The notes: generated by a model from the letters alone, not told the origin. A stretch of 64,000 bases of DNA from Shewanella frigidimarina (GCF_003797125.1 NZ_RKKE01000002.1:99661-163660); one strand, 5' to 3'. Positions 46,682 through 57,716 are shown, numbered from the stretch's first letter. Translations and numbers: made by a program.

Positions 46682-48250
46682 ATGACGACAACAGTGACTG
46701 CACCAAACCAACTCGCTCAGGTTACCACGCAAAAGCAGCCATTAACCTACCATACTGATCCGCTAAAACTGTATCAGCAAGTCACTAATAACGCGCCGCA
46801 TACCATGCTATTAGAGTCTGCTGAGGTCGAAAGTAAAGACCACTTAAAAAGTATCGTACTCACCCATGCGGCAATGATGATACGTTGCGACGGTTATCAA
46901 CTCACTTTTAGTGCATTAACGCACAATGGTGCGGCCTTGTTAGTGCCAATTGCCAACTTCTTCAGTGATGCACAGCAACAACGAGATAATGATACTTTAA
47001 TCGTCACGTTGAAAAAGGCCACCGAGTTACAAGACGAAGATGCACGCTTAAAGTCAACATCTCCTCTTGATGGCTTAAGAATGTTTATTAAGCACATACA
47101 AACCAATAATCCACTTAAATTTGAAGATTTATTTTTAGGTGGTGTATTAGCATATGACTTAATTGATACCGTCGAGCCACTCCCTGCTGCGCCCAACGCT
47201 CACAACGATTGCCCTGACTATTTATTCTATCTTGCTGAAACACTTATTTTAATTGACCATCAAACTCAGCAAGCCGAGATTGTTAGCCACCAATTCAGTC
47301 AAGATAACATCATTGCACAACAATTAGATCTGCAACTGCAACACGTCATCGAACAATGCGCCGAGCTAGGTGATATTGCTCCGTTAACACCAGTGACAAC
47401 CGACGAAAAAGTTAACATTACTGACGAGCAATTTAAGCAAACCGTGATTGATTTGAAAGAACACATTGTCGCCGGTGATATTTTCCAAGTGGTGCCATCT
47501 CGTTGTTTCAGCTTACCTTGCCCGAATACGCTTGGTGCATATCGCGCTTTGCGCTTAACCAATCCAAGTCCATATATGTTCTATTTTAGAGGTCCTGATT
47601 TCACCTTATTTGGTGCGTCGCCAGAAAGTGCCCTGAAATATGATGCGGCCAGTAACCAAGTCGAAGTATATCCCATTGCAGGCACGCGTAAGCGCGGTAA
47701 AAATGCCCAAGGTGAGATTGATTTTGACCTAGACAGCCGTATCGAACTTGAGCTGCGTTTAGATAAGAAAGAATTATCAGAACATTTAATGCTGGTCGAT
47801 TTAGCCCGTAACGACATCGCTCGCATTAGTCAAAGCGGTAGCCGTAAAGTGGCTGAACTGTTAAAAGTTGATCGTTACTCGCACGTGATGCATTTAGTCA
47901 GTCGTGTTACCGGTCAATTACGCTTAGATTTAGATGCTCTGCACGCTTATCAAGCCTGCATGAACATGGGAACCTTAGTAGGAGCCCCAAAAGTACGTGC
48001 ATCACAATTAGTACGCCAAGCAGAGCAAGCTCGTCGCGGCAGTTATGGTGGCGCAGTGGGTTACCTCAATGGTCTCGGCGACATGGATACCTGCATCGTT
48101 ATTCGTTCAGCTTTTGTTAAAAATGATGTTGCTCATATACAAGCAGGTGCTGGCGTGGTGTTTGACTCAGACCCACAAGCCGAAGCGGATGAAACACGTC
48201 AAAAAGCCCAAGCGGTCATTTCTGCGATAAAAATGGGAGGTGGGCTATGA
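46682..48250 (+). CDS. trpE: Anthranilate synthase component I
   Basis: First committed step, chorismate to anthranilate. From the ATG at 46682 the protein has 522 residues. An in-frame GTG one codon upstream, with AAGGAG ten bases before it, or an ATG at 46643, are alternatives. The Trp feedback site LLES is at about residue 43. Catalytic stretches include FQVVPSRCFSLP, PSPYMFYFRGPD, PIAGTRKRGKNAQGE, LMLVDLARNDIAR and GAGVVFDSDPQAEADET. It overlaps trpG by four bases. Confidence 0.96.
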   Translation: MTTTVTAPNQLAQVTTQKQPLTYHTDPLKLYQQVTNNAPHTMLLESAEVESKDHLKSIVLTHAAMMIRCDGYQLTFSALTHNGAALLVPIANFFSDAQQQRDNDTLIVTLKKATELQDEDARLKSTSPLDGLRMFIKHIQTNNPLKFEDLFLGGVLAYDLIDTVEPLPAAPNAHNDCPDYLFYLAETLILIDHQTQQAEIVSHQFSQDNIIAQQLDLQLQHVIEQCAELGDIAPLTPVTTDEKVNITDEQFKQTVIDLKEHIVAGDIFQVVPSRCFSLPCPNTLGAYRALRLTNPSPYMFYFRGPDFTLFGASPESALKYDAASNQVEVYPIAGTRKRGKNAQGEIDFDLDSRIELELRLDKKELSEHLMLVDLARNDIARISQSGSRKVAELLKVDRYSHVMHLVSRVTGQLRLDLDALHAYQACMNMGTLVGAPKVRASQLVRQAEQARRGSYGGAVGYLNGLGDMDTCIVIRSAFVKNDVAHIQAGAGVVFDSDPQAEADETRQKAQAVISAIKMGGGL

Positions 48251-48882
48251 GCACTGCAACCACACAAGCAAATAAACCGATGAAATTATACCTACTCGAT
48301 AACTTCGATTCGTTTACTTACAATCTAGTCGATCAATTCCGCAGTCTAGGTTGTGAAGTTGTCATTTATCGTAATGATGTCAGTGCCGATTATGTGGCTG
48401 AAAAGCTCATCAATGAAACCGGTAAAACGGCATTGGTGTTATCACCCGGACCTGGTGCGCCTCATGAAGCGGGTTGCATGATGGAACTCATTGGCAAAGT
48501 GGCTGGTAAAGTCCCAATGCTTGGCATCTGTTTAGGTCATCAAGCCATGGTTGAATATTATGGCGGCAAAGTAGAACGAGCACCGTTTGTTGTCCACGGT
48601 AAAGCCAGCCCGACCTTCCATAATGGTCAGGGCGTATTTGCCAATTTACCCTCCCCATTACCGGTTGCCCGTTATCACAGCTTAGTTGCGACTAAAGTAC
48701 CTGACTGTTTAGACGTTATTGCCACCACAGATGACATGCCAATGGCAGTATTGCATCCACAACATCAAGCAATGGGCTTTCAATTTCATCCAGAATCAAT
48801 TTTAACCACCTTAGGCAGTCAGTTACTTACGCAGACATTAGCGTATTTAACCCAAGACCATGCCTTTACTGGAGGTAAGTAA
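48247..48882 (+). CDS. trpG: Anthranilate synthase component II (glutamine amidotransferase)
   Basis: Provides ammonia to TrpE. The 211-residue class-I amidotransferase has the nucleophile Cys in LGICLGHQAM, the oxyanion region LSPGPGAPHEAG, and catalytic His/Glu in MGFQFHPESIL. It is a separate gene, not fused to trpD as in E. coli. It overlaps trpE by four bases (ATGA) and trpD by one (TAATG). Confidence 0.96.
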   Translation: MSTATTQANKPMKLYLLDNFDSFTYNLVDQFRSLGCEVVIYRNDVSADYVAEKLINETGKTALVLSPGPGAPHEAGCMMELIGKVAGKVPMLGICLGHQAMVEYYGGKVERAPFVVHGKASPTFHNGQGVFANLPSPLPVARYHSLVATKVPDCLDVIATTDDMPMAVLHPQHQAMGFQFHPESILTTLGSQLLTQTLAYLTQDHAFTGGK

Positions 48883-49925
48883 TGGATAATCTGCAAACCT
48901 TATTCGACCATCTGTACCAAGGTAAGCCATTAACTCGCGAACAAATGGCACAAGTGTTTAGCACTATTATTCAAGGTGATATGCAACCTGCTACCATGGC
49001 GGGTATGTTAGTGGCGCTAAAAATGCGCGGCGAAACCATTGATGAAATAGCCGGAGCGGCTGACGCATTGCGCCAAGCAGCTAAACCCTTCCCTCGCAGT
49101 GATGCCTCAAAACAAAGCGGCATTGTTGATATTGTCGGTACAGGTGGCGATGGCCATAACACCATCAACATTTCGACTACAGCCGCATTTGTTGCAGCAG
49201 CTGCGGGGGCAAAAGTAGCAAAACACGGTAACCGCAGCGTATCAAGCAAGTCTGGTTCTTCTGACTTACTGTCACATTGCGGTATTGCGCTCACCATGGC
49301 ACCAGACGCTGCAAGCCAATGTTTAGATAAGCTTGGCTTATGTTTTCTATTTGCGCCGCATTACCATGGCGGAGTGAAACACGCAGTACCAGTAAGACAA
49401 GCGTTAGAAACTCGGACCATTTTTAATGTGCTAGGCCCATTAATTAACCCAGCAAGCCCAGAATTTATGCTATTGGGCGTCTATACACTTGAACTCATCG
49501 AACCTATTGCGCAAGTACTTCATGCCCTTGGGGTTAAACGCGCTATGGTGGTGTATGGCAGTGGTTTAGATGAAGTAGCATTACATGATAATACTCATGT
49601 GGCAGAACTAAAAGACGGTGTGGTGCGTACTTACCAACTTAGCCCTGAAGATCTCGGCGTTAACCGTGCAGACATAGCACAGCTAACGGGTGGAGAACCA
49701 GCACAAAACGCTTTAATCACTCAAGCCATTTTACAAGGTAAAGGCCTCCCTGCTCATCGAGATGCAGTGGCGATTAATGCAGGTTGTGCTTTGTATATAA
49801 GTGGTATTTGCGACTCAGTTCAAGCCGGTACTCAGCTAGCACTTGCCACACTCGCCAGCGGTACAGCTTTTACCTTATTAACCGATTTAGCTGCCGCGAG
49901 CCAAGCTGGAGAACACAATGAGTAA
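48882..49925 (+). CDS. trpD: Anthranilate phosphoribosyltransferase
   Basis: Second step, adding PRPP to anthranilate. The 347-residue sequence has the PRPP-binding motif DIVGTGGDGHNTINIST, KHGNRSVSSKSGSSD, the hinge region CFLFAPHYHGGVKHA and TIFNVLGPLINPA. A stand-alone enzyme. It overlaps the start of trpC by eight bases. Confidence 0.97.
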   Translation: MDNLQTLFDHLYQGKPLTREQMAQVFSTIIQGDMQPATMAGMLVALKMRGETIDEIAGAADALRQAAKPFPRSDASKQSGIVDIVGTGGDGHNTINISTTAAFVAAAAGAKVAKHGNRSVSSKSGSSDLLSHCGIALTMAPDAASQCLDKLGLCFLFAPHYHGGVKHAVPVRQALETRTIFNVLGPLINPASPEFMLLGVYTLELIEPIAQVLHALGVKRAMVVYGSGLDEVALHDNTHVAELKDGVVRTYQLSPEDLGVNRADIAQLTGGEPAQNALITQAILQGKGLPAHRDAVAINAGCALYISGICDSVQAGTQLALATLASGTAFTLLTDLAAASQAGEHNE

Positions 49926-51321
49926 GCCAGAAAGTAATGTATTAACCCGTATTGTTGATACAAAAGCGGCCCATATCGCCGCGCTAAAACTGCGTTTCCC
50001 TGAAGCCCGACTACAGCCTAAAATATCTGACCGTAGCTTATACGATGCCATGAAAGCGCCTAATGCTCAGTTTATTTTTGAGTGTAAAAAGGCCAGCCCT
50101 TCTAAAGGGCTTATTCGCCCTGTGTTTGATGTTGAAGCCATCGCAGATATTTATGTCCATTACGCTGCAGGCATCTCAGTACTCACCGATGAACAGTTTT
50201 TCCAAGGTGACATGGACTACATTCCAAAAGTCCGCGCTAGAGTGACTCAGCCAATTATCTGTAAAGACTTTTTTGTCGACCCGTATCAAGTGAAATTGGC
50301 GGCCCATCAAGGTGCGGATGCCATTTTATTAATGTTGTCAGTGCTTGATGATGAGCAATATCGTTTATTAGCCAACGAAGCGGCTAAGTATCAATTAGAT
50401 ACCTTAACTGAAGTGAGTAACCAAGAAGAATTGATCCGAGCGATTGATCTCCTTGCCCCAATAATTGGTATTAACAATCGTAATTTACGCGACTTAAGTA
50501 CTAATTTGGCGACAACTGAGTTATTAGCGCCACAGATCCCAGCAGACAGAGTCGTTATTAGCGAATCAGGTATTTATAACCATCAACAAATTTGCCGCCT
50601 AAATCCATTGGTTGACGGTTATCTTGTTGGCAGTTCAATTATGGCGCAAGACGATATTGATTTAGCGTGCAGACAACTTATTTTTGGGAACAACAAAGTC
50701 TGCGGTTTAACTCGAATTGACGATATTGAGGCAGTGGCGACTGCTGGGGCGGTATTTGGTGGGCTAATTTTTCATCCCCAATCACCTAGATCCGTAACAC
50801 CTGCACAAGCAAGTGAATTAATCGCCCAAATGCAGCAACGTAATATTGGCTTAAATATGTTGGGTGTGTTTGTTAATCACCCCGTTGCAGATATCGCTTC
50901 ATTAGCCCAAATGCTGAATCTTTTTGCCGTGCAATTACACGGCAATGAAACTGAACTTGAAATCACAGAATTAAAAGCGTTACTTAAGCAACAACAGCTC
51001 AATACCAAAATTTGGAAAGCCGTTGCAATTGACAGTAACAACGGCGAAGTGAGCCAAAAACCTGCTGGCGCCGATCGTTATTTATACGACAGCAAGTCAG
51101 CACAACAATTTGGCGGCACCGGGCAAACGTTTAATTGGCAAGCAGATATTGATGATAAACAAGATGCGATGTTGGCGGGAGGATTAACCCCAGACAATGT
51201 TTATCTAGCAAGCCAACAAGGATTTTATGGGGTCGACTTAAATTCAGGAGTAGAATCTACCCCTGGCCATAAAGACCACCAAAAACTGATTGCTGCATTT
51301 ACTCAATTACGCCGTAATTAA
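49918..51321 (+). CDS. trpCF: Bifunctional indole-3-glycerol-phosphate synthase / phosphoribosylanthranilate isomerase
   Basis: Two fused TIM barrels in 467 residues, the same fusion as in enterobacteria. The synthase half (about 1-255) has FIFECKKASPSKGLI, ICKDFFVDPYQV and VISESGIY. The isomerase half (about 258-467) has KVCGLTRIDDIEAV with the catalytic Cys, VQLHGNET and DLNSGVESTPGHKD. It performs steps 3 and 4 of Trp synthesis. It overlaps trpD by eight bases and is followed by trpB after 57 bp. Confidence 0.97.
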   Translation: MSKPESNVLTRIVDTKAAHIAALKLRFPEARLQPKISDRSLYDAMKAPNAQFIFECKKASPSKGLIRPVFDVEAIADIYVHYAAGISVLTDEQFFQGDMDYIPKVRARVTQPIICKDFFVDPYQVKLAAHQGADAILLMLSVLDDEQYRLLANEAAKYQLDTLTEVSNQEELIRAIDLLAPIIGINNRNLRDLSTNLATTELLAPQIPADRVVISESGIYNHQQICRLNPLVDGYLVGSSIMAQDDIDLACRQLIFGNNKVCGLTRIDDIEAVATAGAVFGGLIFHPQSPRSVTPAQASELIAQMQQRNIGLNMLGVFVNHPVADIASLAQMLNLFAVQLHGNETELEITELKALLKQQQLNTKIWKAVAIDSNNGEVSQKPAGADRYLYDSKSAQQFGGTGQTFNWQADIDDKQDAMLAGGLTPDNVYLASQQGFYGVDLNSGVESTPGHKDHQKLIAAFTQLRRN

Positions 51322-51378
51322 TTTTCTATTTACGACATTATTTTTAGTTAAAAACATGATTACTCGAAGGGAATATTT

Positions 51379-52590
51379 ATGACCGAGCTCAAGCTTAACC
51401 CTTATTTCGGCGAATACGGTGGGATGTACGTACCGCAGATTTTAGTGCCTGCATTAAAACAACTCGAAACGGCCTTTGTTGAAGCACAACAAGATGAAAG
51501 CTTTATTGCTGAGTTTACCGACCTGTTGAAAAACTATGCTGGTCGCCCAACAGCGCTAACACTTACCCGTAATTTAAGTCCAAATCCGCTGGTGAAAATC
51601 TACCTAAAGCGTGAAGACTTACTCCACGGCGGTGCGCATAAAACCAACCAGGTATTGGGTCAGGCTTTGTTAGCTAAGCGTATGGGTAAAAAGGAAATCA
51701 TTGCCGAAACAGGCGCTGGCCAACATGGTGTAGCCACTGCCCTAGCCTGTGCGCTTTTAGGCTTAAAATGTAAAGTATACATGGGTGCAAAAGACATTGA
51801 GCGTCAGTCTCCAAACGTATTTAGAATGAAGCTAATGGGCGCTGAAGTTATTCCTGTGACATCGGGTTCATCAACCTTAAAAGATGCTTGTAACGAAGCC
51901 ATGCGCGACTGGTCAGGCAGCTATGATAAAGCCCATTACTTATTAGGTACAGCAGCAGGACCACACCCATTTCCAACCATTGTTCGTGAATTCCAACGAA
52001 TGATTGGCGAAGAAACCAAGAAACAAATTCTTGAAAAAGAAGGTCGTTTACCAGATGCCGTTATCGCTTGTGTAGGCGGTGGCTCGAACGCTATTGGCAT
52101 GTTTGCCGACTTTATTGACGAACCGTCAGTGGAATTAATTGGTGTAGAACCTGCTGGTAAAGGAATTGATACCCCGATGCACGGCGCGCCGCTTAAACAT
52201 GGTAAAACCGGTATTTTCTTTGGGATGAAATCACCCTTAATGCAAAATAGCGACGGTCAAATTGAAGAGTCATATTCGGTTTCAGCGGGGCTTGATTTCC
52301 CATCCGTTGGGCCACAACATGCGCATTTAAATGCCATTGGTCGTGCTCGTTATGAGTCTGCAACCGATGATGAAGCACTTGAAATGTTTCAAACGCTCGC
52401 TCGTTGCGAAGGGATTATTCCTGCATTAGAGTCTGCCCATGCCCTAGCCTATGCTGTACGCATGGCAAAAGAAGCCACTAAAGAAACCATTTTAGTGGTT
52501 AATTTATCCGGCCGTGGTGACAAAGATATTTTTACAGTGGCAGATATTTTAGAAGCCAAACAAAAACAACAGGAGAGCGGCAATGAGTAA
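51379..52590 (+). CDS. trpB: Tryptophan synthase beta chain
   Basis: PLP enzyme that condenses indole with serine. The 403-residue sequence contains the Lys of [12 protein letters not shown] that binds [18 protein letters not shown], the phosphate-binding GGGSNAIG, and [17 protein letters not shown] good ribosome site, AAGGGA, lies six bases before ATG. It overlaps trpA by eight bases (ATGAGTAA), the same joint used between trpD and trpC. Confidence 0.98.
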   Translation: MTELKLNPYFGEYGGMYVPQILVPALKQLETAFVEAQQDESFIAEFTDLLKNYAGRPTALTLTRNLSPNPLVKIYLKREDLLHGGAHKTNQVLGQALLAKRMGKKEIIAETGAGQHGVATALACALLGLKCKVYMGAKDIERQSPNVFRMKLMGAEVIPVTSGSSTLKDACNEAMRDWSGSYDKAHYLLGTAAGPHPFPTIVREFQRMIGEETKKQILEKEGRLPDAVIACVGGGSNAIGMFADFIDEPSVELIGVEPAGKGIDTPMHGAPLKHGKTGIFFGMKSPLMQNSDGQIEESYSVSAGLDFPSVGPQHAHLNAIGRARYESATDDEALEMFQTLARCEGIIPALESAHALAYAVRMAKEATKETILVVNLSGRGDKDIFTVADILEAKQKQQESGNE

Positions 52591-53386
52591 CCGTTATCAA
52601 GCAAAATTTGCTGCACTGAAAGCACAAGATAAAGGTGCGTTTGTTCCTTTTGTGACCATTGGCGATCCGAGCCCTGAATTATCGTTAAAAATTATTCAAA
52701 CCTTAGTCGATAATGGTGCGGATGCTCTTGAATTAGGCTTTCCTTTTTCAGATCCATTAGCCGATGGCCCTGTTATACAAGGTGCTAACTTACGGTCATT
52801 AGCGGCAGGTACAACTTCTAGTGATTGTTTTGACATCATCACTAAAGTCCGCGCTCAACACCCTGATATGCCTATCGGATTATTGCTTTATGCCAACCTA
52901 GTTTTTGCTAATGGTATTGATGAGTTTTACGCTAAAGCTCAAGCTGCTGGTGTTGATTCAGTGTTGATTGCTGACGTGCCTGTTGAAGAGTCTGCTCCCT
53001 TTAGTAAAGCCGCCAAAGCACATGGTATTGCACCGATCTTTATTGCACCGCCCAATGCTGATTCTGACACCTTAAAAATGGTCAGTGAACAAGGTGAAGG
53101 TTACACCTATCTATTATCACGAGCTGGCGTCACGGGTACAGAATCCAAAGCGGGTGAGCCAATTGAGAATATTCTGGCACAGCTGGCCGAGTTTAATGCG
53201 CCGCCACCGCTATTAGGTTTTGGTATTGCCGAGCCTGAGCAAGTGCGCGCCGCTATCAAGGCTGGAGCCGCTGGTGCTATTTCAGGTTCTGCAGTGGTTA
53301 AAATCATTGAAGCACATCAACATGATGAAGCCACATTACTCGCGAAACTGGCTGAATTTACCGCTACAATGAAAGCGGCGACATAA
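52583..53386 (+). CDS. trpA: Tryptophan synthase alpha chain
   Basis: Cleaves indole-glycerol phosphate to indole and channels it to TrpB. The 267-residue TIM barrel has the catalytic Glu and Asp in [18 protein letters not shown], and the phosphate-binding [10 protein letters not shown] and [10 protein letters not shown] loops. It is the last gene of the trp operon, followed by a strong terminator. Confidence 0.98.
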   Translation: MSNRYQAKFAALKAQDKGAFVPFVTIGDPSPELSLKIIQTLVDNGADALELGFPFSDPLADGPVIQGANLRSLAAGTTSSDCFDIITKVRAQHPDMPIGLLLYANLVFANGIDEFYAKAQAAGVDSVLIADVPVEESAPFSKAAKAHGIAPIFIAPPNADSDTLKMVSEQGEGYTYLLSRAGVTGTESKAGEPIENILAQLAEFNAPPPLLGFGIAEPEQVRAAIKAGAAGAISGSAVVKIIEAHQHDEATLLAKLAEFTATMKAAT

Positions 53387-53401
53387 GCCCCATTTTTGGT
53401 C

Positions 53402-53433
53402 AAAAAAGGAGCAATTTTATTGCTCCTTTTTTT
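53402..53433 (+). terminator. trp operon terminator
   Basis: Perfect 13-bp stem AAAAAAGGAGCAA/TTGCTCCTTTTTT with a 5-nt loop and continued T-run. Confidence 0.95.
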
Positions 53434-53476
53434 ATGTCCGTTATACTAGGACAAATATCAACCAACTCGGTGTTAT

Positions 53477-54370
53477 ATGAAAAGTTCGTTAATAGGGATT
53501 TTAACGATTACCATTCTATTTGTTAGCTACAGTCTTAAGGCTGTGGATACCTCTGTACAACCTAAAACTATCGTCACTTATAATGCTGCAATTCATGGGA
53601 TTGACCCAAAACAAGCGTATTTTGTCTCGTTACTTGAACTTGCGTTAGAAAAAAGTCGCGATAAATATGGTGACTTTCAAATGAATGCCGCCATGATCCA
53701 AATGCCACAGGGTCGAGCACTTAAAATGGTGGCTGATAACACGATTATTGATGTTGTCTGGACCATGACCAGCATCGAACGAGAAGATCAATTACAAGCT
53801 ATTTATGTGCCATTGCTTAAAGGACTAATGGGTTACCGAATTGGGTTAATCCGTAAAAATGATCAAGCTAAATTTGATAACATACACTCCATAGAAGACA
53901 TCAAAAAAACCTTAATTGGCCAAGGCGCTGATTGGCCAGATGTGCCAATTTTGAACAGTAATGGTTTTACAGTCACATCGGGCAGTGATAGTCGTTTAAT
54001 AGCGATGTTACTGAAAGGTCGCTTTGACTACTATCCCCGCTCAATACACGAACCATGGCGAGACTTGTACCGTTATCCAGATGTAATACTTGAACAAAGA
54101 ATTTTATTAAAGTATCCCGCCCCAATTTATTTTTTTGTCAGTAAAGACAACACATCCTTAGCGCAGCGAATTGAATTCGGCCTAAGAAAAGCCATCGATG
54201 ACGGTAGTTTCGACGACTTATTCTACAACCATCCAATCACTCAAGGTATGCTCAGTAAATCAGAGCTGGATAACCGCACTGAATTTGTGCTGCATAATCC
54301 CTTTTTATCTAAAAAGAGTGCTGATCTACTCAACGAAACTCAGTTATGGCTCACCTTAAAGCAACAATGA
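53477..54370 (+). CDS. Periplasmic solute-binding-like protein, function unknown
   Basis: 297 residues with a signal peptide (MKSSLIGILTITILFVSYSLKA). The mature protein has the mixed alpha/beta pattern of family-3 periplasmic binding domains, for example IDVVWTMTSIEREDQL, LMGYRIGLIRKNDQAKF and the hinge-like IAMLLKGRFDYYPRSIHE. No ABC permease or ATPase gene is nearby and no sensor domain is fused, so it is an orphan binding protein. It lies between the trp terminator and yciB. Confidence 0.75.
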   Translation: MKSSLIGILTITILFVSYSLKAVDTSVQPKTIVTYNAAIHGIDPKQAYFVSLLELALEKSRDKYGDFQMNAAMIQMPQGRALKMVADNTIIDVVWTMTSIEREDQLQAIYVPLLKGLMGYRIGLIRKNDQAKFDNIHSIEDIKKTLIGQGADWPDVPILNSNGFTVTSGSDSRLIAMLLKGRFDYYPRSIHEPWRDLYRYPDVILEQRILLKYPAPIYFFVSKDNTSLAQRIEFGLRKAIDDGSFDDLFYNHPITQGMLSKSELDNRTEFVLHNPFLSKKSADLLNETQLWLTLKQQ

Positions 54371-54490
54371 TCACTCAGGGAGCAATAGCACGACTGCTTA
54401 TGGTTCATAAACACTATCTCATCATGTTACAATCGGCATATATTGTCGTAGTGACAGCGGTTTGTTGTCCTTTTCCTGCAAGAGATTTTT

Positions 54491-55042
54491 ATGAAACAAC
54501 TGTTAGACTTTTTACCACTTGTCATTTTTTTTGCCGTTTACAAATTCTATGATATCTACGCCGCAACAGGAGTATTGATTGCTGCCACGGCTATTCAACT
54601 CGTCATTACCTATCTGATTTATAAACATATTGAAAAAATGCATTTAGCCACCTTCGCCATGGTGACGGTATTTGGTTCCCTCACCCTATTTTTCCACGAT
54701 GATGCTTTTATCAAATGGAAAGTCAGTATCGTTTATGCCTTGTTTGCTATAGGGTTAATTGCCTCACAAATCATGGGAAAATCTGCGCTTAAGAGCATGT
54801 TAGGCAAAGAAATGAAAGTGGACGATAGAATATGGGCTCAAGTCACATGGTATTGGGTTGGATTTTTTGTATTATGTAGTTTCGCCAATATTTATATTGC
54901 GTTTAATTTACCTTTAGAAACCTGGGTTAATTTCAAAGTATTTGGCTTAACCGCCCTTACCTTAATTAACACAGTAATAACGGTAGTTTATCTGTATAAA
55001 AATATGCAAGATGACAACTCGCAACCTACTGATAACCAATAA
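54491..55042 (+). CDS. yciB: Inner-membrane septation protein YciB
   Basis: Intracellular septation protein A family, 183 residues with about five membrane segments (5-20, 28-46, 52-70, 80-97, 120-170). It contains the typical start [18 protein letters not shown], plus [15 protein letters not shown] and a basic-acidic tail. In E. coli it interacts with cell-wall elongation and division proteins. It is followed 35 bp later by yciI, the usual neighbour. Confidence 0.95.
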   Translation: MKQLLDFLPLVIFFAVYKFYDIYAATGVLIAATAIQLVITYLIYKHIEKMHLATFAMVTVFGSLTLFFHDDAFIKWKVSIVYALFAIGLIASQIMGKSALKSMLGKEMKVDDRIWAQVTWYWVGFFVLCSFANIYIAFNLPLETWVNFKVFGLTALTLINTVITVVYLYKNMQDDNSQPTDNQ

Positions 55043-55077
55043 TTGTTTATGTAAAATCAAATAAAGGAAGCAGCTAT

Positions 55078-55377
55078 ATGTGGTATATGATTTCATCTCA
55101 AGATGTTGAAAACAGTCTAGAAAAGCGTTTATCTGTTCGTGCTGAACATTTAGCACGTTTACAAGCTTTAGCCGATGAAGGCCGTTTATTAACTGCCGGA
55201 CCACACCCTGCAATTGATAATGAAAATCCTGGTGAAGCGGGTTTCACAGGATCATTAGTTATCGCTGACTTTCCTTCATTAGAAGATGCACAAGCTTGGG
55301 CTGATGTGGATCCTTATATCGGTGCTGGCGTGTACAAAAGCGTTATCGTTAAGCCATTTAAACGAGTGCTTCCTTAA
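55078..55377 (+). CDS. yciI: YciI-family protein
   Basis: 99-residue ferredoxin-like-fold protein of the YCII family. It starts [27 protein letters not shown] and shows [26 protein letters not shown] with the conserved His/Asp region and [15 protein letters not shown]. Function unsettled in the family. Its stop overlaps the xthA start (TAATGA). Confidence 0.95.
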   Translation: MWYMISSQDVENSLEKRLSVRAEHLARLQALADEGRLLTAGPHPAIDNENPGEAGFTGSLVIADFPSLEDAQAWADVDPYIGAGVYKSVIVKPFKRVLP

Positions 55378-56183
55378 TGAAAATAGTTTCTTTTAATATC
55401 AATGGTATTCGTGCTCGTTTGCATCAACTGCAAGCTCTCATTGACAGTCATTCACCCGATATAATTGGCTTACAAGAAACCAAAGTGCATGACGAAGCTT
55501 TCCCAGTAGCTGATGTTGAGGCTATGGGTTACAAGGTCCATTATCATGGTGGCAAAGCACATTATGGCGTGGCGATGTTGTCAAAAGCAGAACCTGTCAA
55601 TGTTGTTAAAGGTTTTGAAACCGATGATGAAGACGCGCAACGCCGCCTGATTATTGGTCAATTCAAGCAAGATAATGGCCGCATATTAACCGTTTTCAAT
55701 GGTTACTTTCCACAAGGTGAAAGCATCCATCACGAAACAAAGTACCCTGCGAAACGTAAGTTTTATCAAGACTTAATGGTGCATTTAGAAAAGCATCATA
55801 GCGCAGATGAAGACATCGCGATTATTGGTGACATTAATATTTCGCCAACCGATTTAGACATCGGTATTGGTGAGGTTAACGCCAAACGTTGGTTAAAAAC
55901 CGGTAAATGTAGTTTCCAACCAGAAGAACGTGAATGGTTAGCACGTCTACAGCAATGGGGCTTTATCGACAGTTTCCGTCAATTACACCCTACTCGCACT
56001 GAACGTTATTCATGGTTTGATTATCGTAGCAAGGGTTTTGATGATAACCGTGGACTTCGAATTGACGTCATTCTGGTCACAGAGTCAATGTTGCCACGTT
56101 TAGTTGAGTCAGATGTAGATTACGAATTACGTGGTATTGATAAACCATCAGACCATGCGCCAATTTGGAGCACATTTAGTTAG
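55377..56183 (+). CDS. xthA: Exodeoxyribonuclease III
   Basis: AP endonuclease and 3' exonuclease of base-excision repair. The 268-residue sequence contains [17 protein letters not shown], the metal-binding Glu in [43 protein letters not shown] and the catalytic His in [10 protein letters not shown]. Coupled to yciI by a one-base overlap. The unit ends in a strong terminator. Confidence 0.97.
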   Translation: MKIVSFNINGIRARLHQLQALIDSHSPDIIGLQETKVHDEAFPVADVEAMGYKVHYHGGKAHYGVAMLSKAEPVNVVKGFETDDEDAQRRLIIGQFKQDNGRILTVFNGYFPQGESIHHETKYPAKRKFYQDLMVHLEKHHSADEDIAIIGDINISPTDLDIGIGEVNAKRWLKTGKCSFQPEEREWLARLQQWGFIDSFRQLHPTRTERYSWFDYRSKGFDDNRGLRIDVILVTESMLPRLVESDVDYELRGIDKPSDHAPIWSTFS

Positions 56184-56231
56184 TCGAAGTGGATGTTAAC
56201 TGACCCTTAGATTAAACGATATGATGCTTGA

Positions 56232-56267
56232 AAAAAAACGCTATGCCTAACAGCATAGCGTTTTTTT
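56232..56267. terminator. Terminator after xthA
   Basis: ACGCTATGC/GCATAGCGT with a CTAACA loop, preceded by A8 and followed by T7. Usable from both strands. Confidence 0.95.
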
Positions 56268-56427
56268 ATGATTGTTGACTCTGCGTTAGCCATTAGCCCA
56301 TGCTTGTAGTTAACCCATATTAGCCGTTAACTAACCTAAACTTGGAATAATAAACACCTTTCAAACTGCCCCTATCTTGCTAACTTTGTCTTGCTAACTT
56401 TATTGAATTAACTTGCAGTAGGCTTAA

Positions 56428-57711
56428 CTAAAAAAAGTAACGACTAGACACTTGCCATTGTTGCTCAAGCAGCTCGACCGATTCATTAAGATACGCTCTA
56501 GCAGGTCGAGTTGAATCGACAGCATTGTATTCAAATTGGATAAACCACGGTCTATCGAGTTGATATTGATACGCAAGGGTCAATGATTGGCCATCTTCAT
56601 TATTATTATCCTCAGGAGTAAGATCATTATCGGAAACAGAAAAGTCTTCAACTCTTAGGCTTAATCTGTGCTTGTCCCAACGTTTACTCAATAACACATA
56701 ACCAGAATAAAAATCATTATCGACCACAGGATAACCGTCAGTATTGGTCATTAAGGTGGTCCCTTGCATAAATTGACTGATTAAACTGACACCAAATGGC
56801 AAACGCCATTTTGCCCCGATGTGACCAAACTGGGTCAACCACACATATTGACCTTGCTTAACAATATGCGTATTGGCGTTATTATCATAATAGCCGGCTT
56901 GAACACTGCCTTTATTACGCCAAGTCCACTTTGCGAGTACATGCCCACCGATACGGTCGTCAAGTTCAGTAAAAGGGTCTGAGTTAGCGGCTTGGGCCTC
57001 TAACATACCACCCTCTGCCATTGCAGGAATGGCAGTGATAGGAATGGTTTCTTGCACTAATGTTTGTCTTGAGGTTTGAGTCCAGCCGTGCCAGGCCAGC
57101 ATAGCGCCGGTGGTATCGTTAAACATAAAGGCTTCTGCAGTTAACGAAAAATCATGCTCTGATTGCCGATATTTCCCTAATGATTCAACCGTTGTCGACA
57201 GGCCAATGTGCCTAACCTCTTCGGCCAGCCAATTATTCATGGTTGAATAGTTTAAGGTGAAAGGTGATGCCCATGCGGTAGCGACATTTTCTAACGATAT
57301 TTGCGGATACATCAAGCCAAACTGAACATCAAACCGAATACCTTGCTCACTCGGAATATCCCGATAACGTAAAATGGCTTCAGTGATACCTAACCCATTA
57401 TTGATACCATCAACATATCCATTCGCCACAATACGACTCGACCAGGCATCGCCCCATTGGCTGTGATAACTTAACCCCAGTTGTGATAAAGCTAAGTGCG
57501 CGCCATTGTCAACGCCAAACTTGCCCAATCCACCATCCAAATAAGAATCGATGCTATCAGCATAACCAACACGGACATCTATCACGCCACTGAAATCATG
57601 CTCAACATCTGCATGACCAATCACGTCATTATCCAATGGTTCGGCATAAATACTGCTACTCACACACAGTAAGCAACACACTATCCTTGTACGTAAGCCG
57701 CAAATAATCAA
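56428..57711 (-). CDS. Outer-membrane beta-barrel protein, function unknown
   Basis: About 427 residues with a signal peptide (cleavage near SSIYA). The body has alternating hydrophobic strands (FSGVIDVRVGYADS, WSSRIVANGYVDG, GSVQAGYYDNNAN, HRLSLRVEDFSVSDN) and the C-terminal Phe of RYFF, the usual outer-membrane signal. The start is uncertain: the TTG at 57711 has AGGAG only two bases away. It directly follows the GGDEF/EAL gene and probably shares its operon. Confidence 0.8.
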   Translation of the reverse strand: MIICGLRTRIVCCLLCVSSSIYAEPLDNDVIGHADVEHDFSGVIDVRVGYADSIDSYLDGGLGKFGVDNGAHLALSQLGLSYHSQWGDAWSSRIVANGYVDGINNGLGITEAILRYRDIPSEQGIRFDVQFGLMYPQISLENVATAWASPFTLNYSTMNNWLAEEVRHIGLSTTVESLGKYRQSEHDFSLTAEAFMFNDTTGAMLAWHGWTQTSRQTLVQETIPITAIPAMAEGGMLEAQAANSDPFTELDDRIGGHVLAKWTWRNKGSVQAGYYDNNANTHIVKQGQYVWLTQFGHIGAKWRLPFGVSLISQFMQGTTLMTNTDGYPVVDNDFYSGYVLLSKRWDKHRLSLRVEDFSVSDNDLTPEDNNNEDGQSLTLAYQYQLDRPWFIQFEYNAVDSTRPARAYLNESVELLEQQWQVSSRYFF

Positions 57712-57716
57712 TTCTC

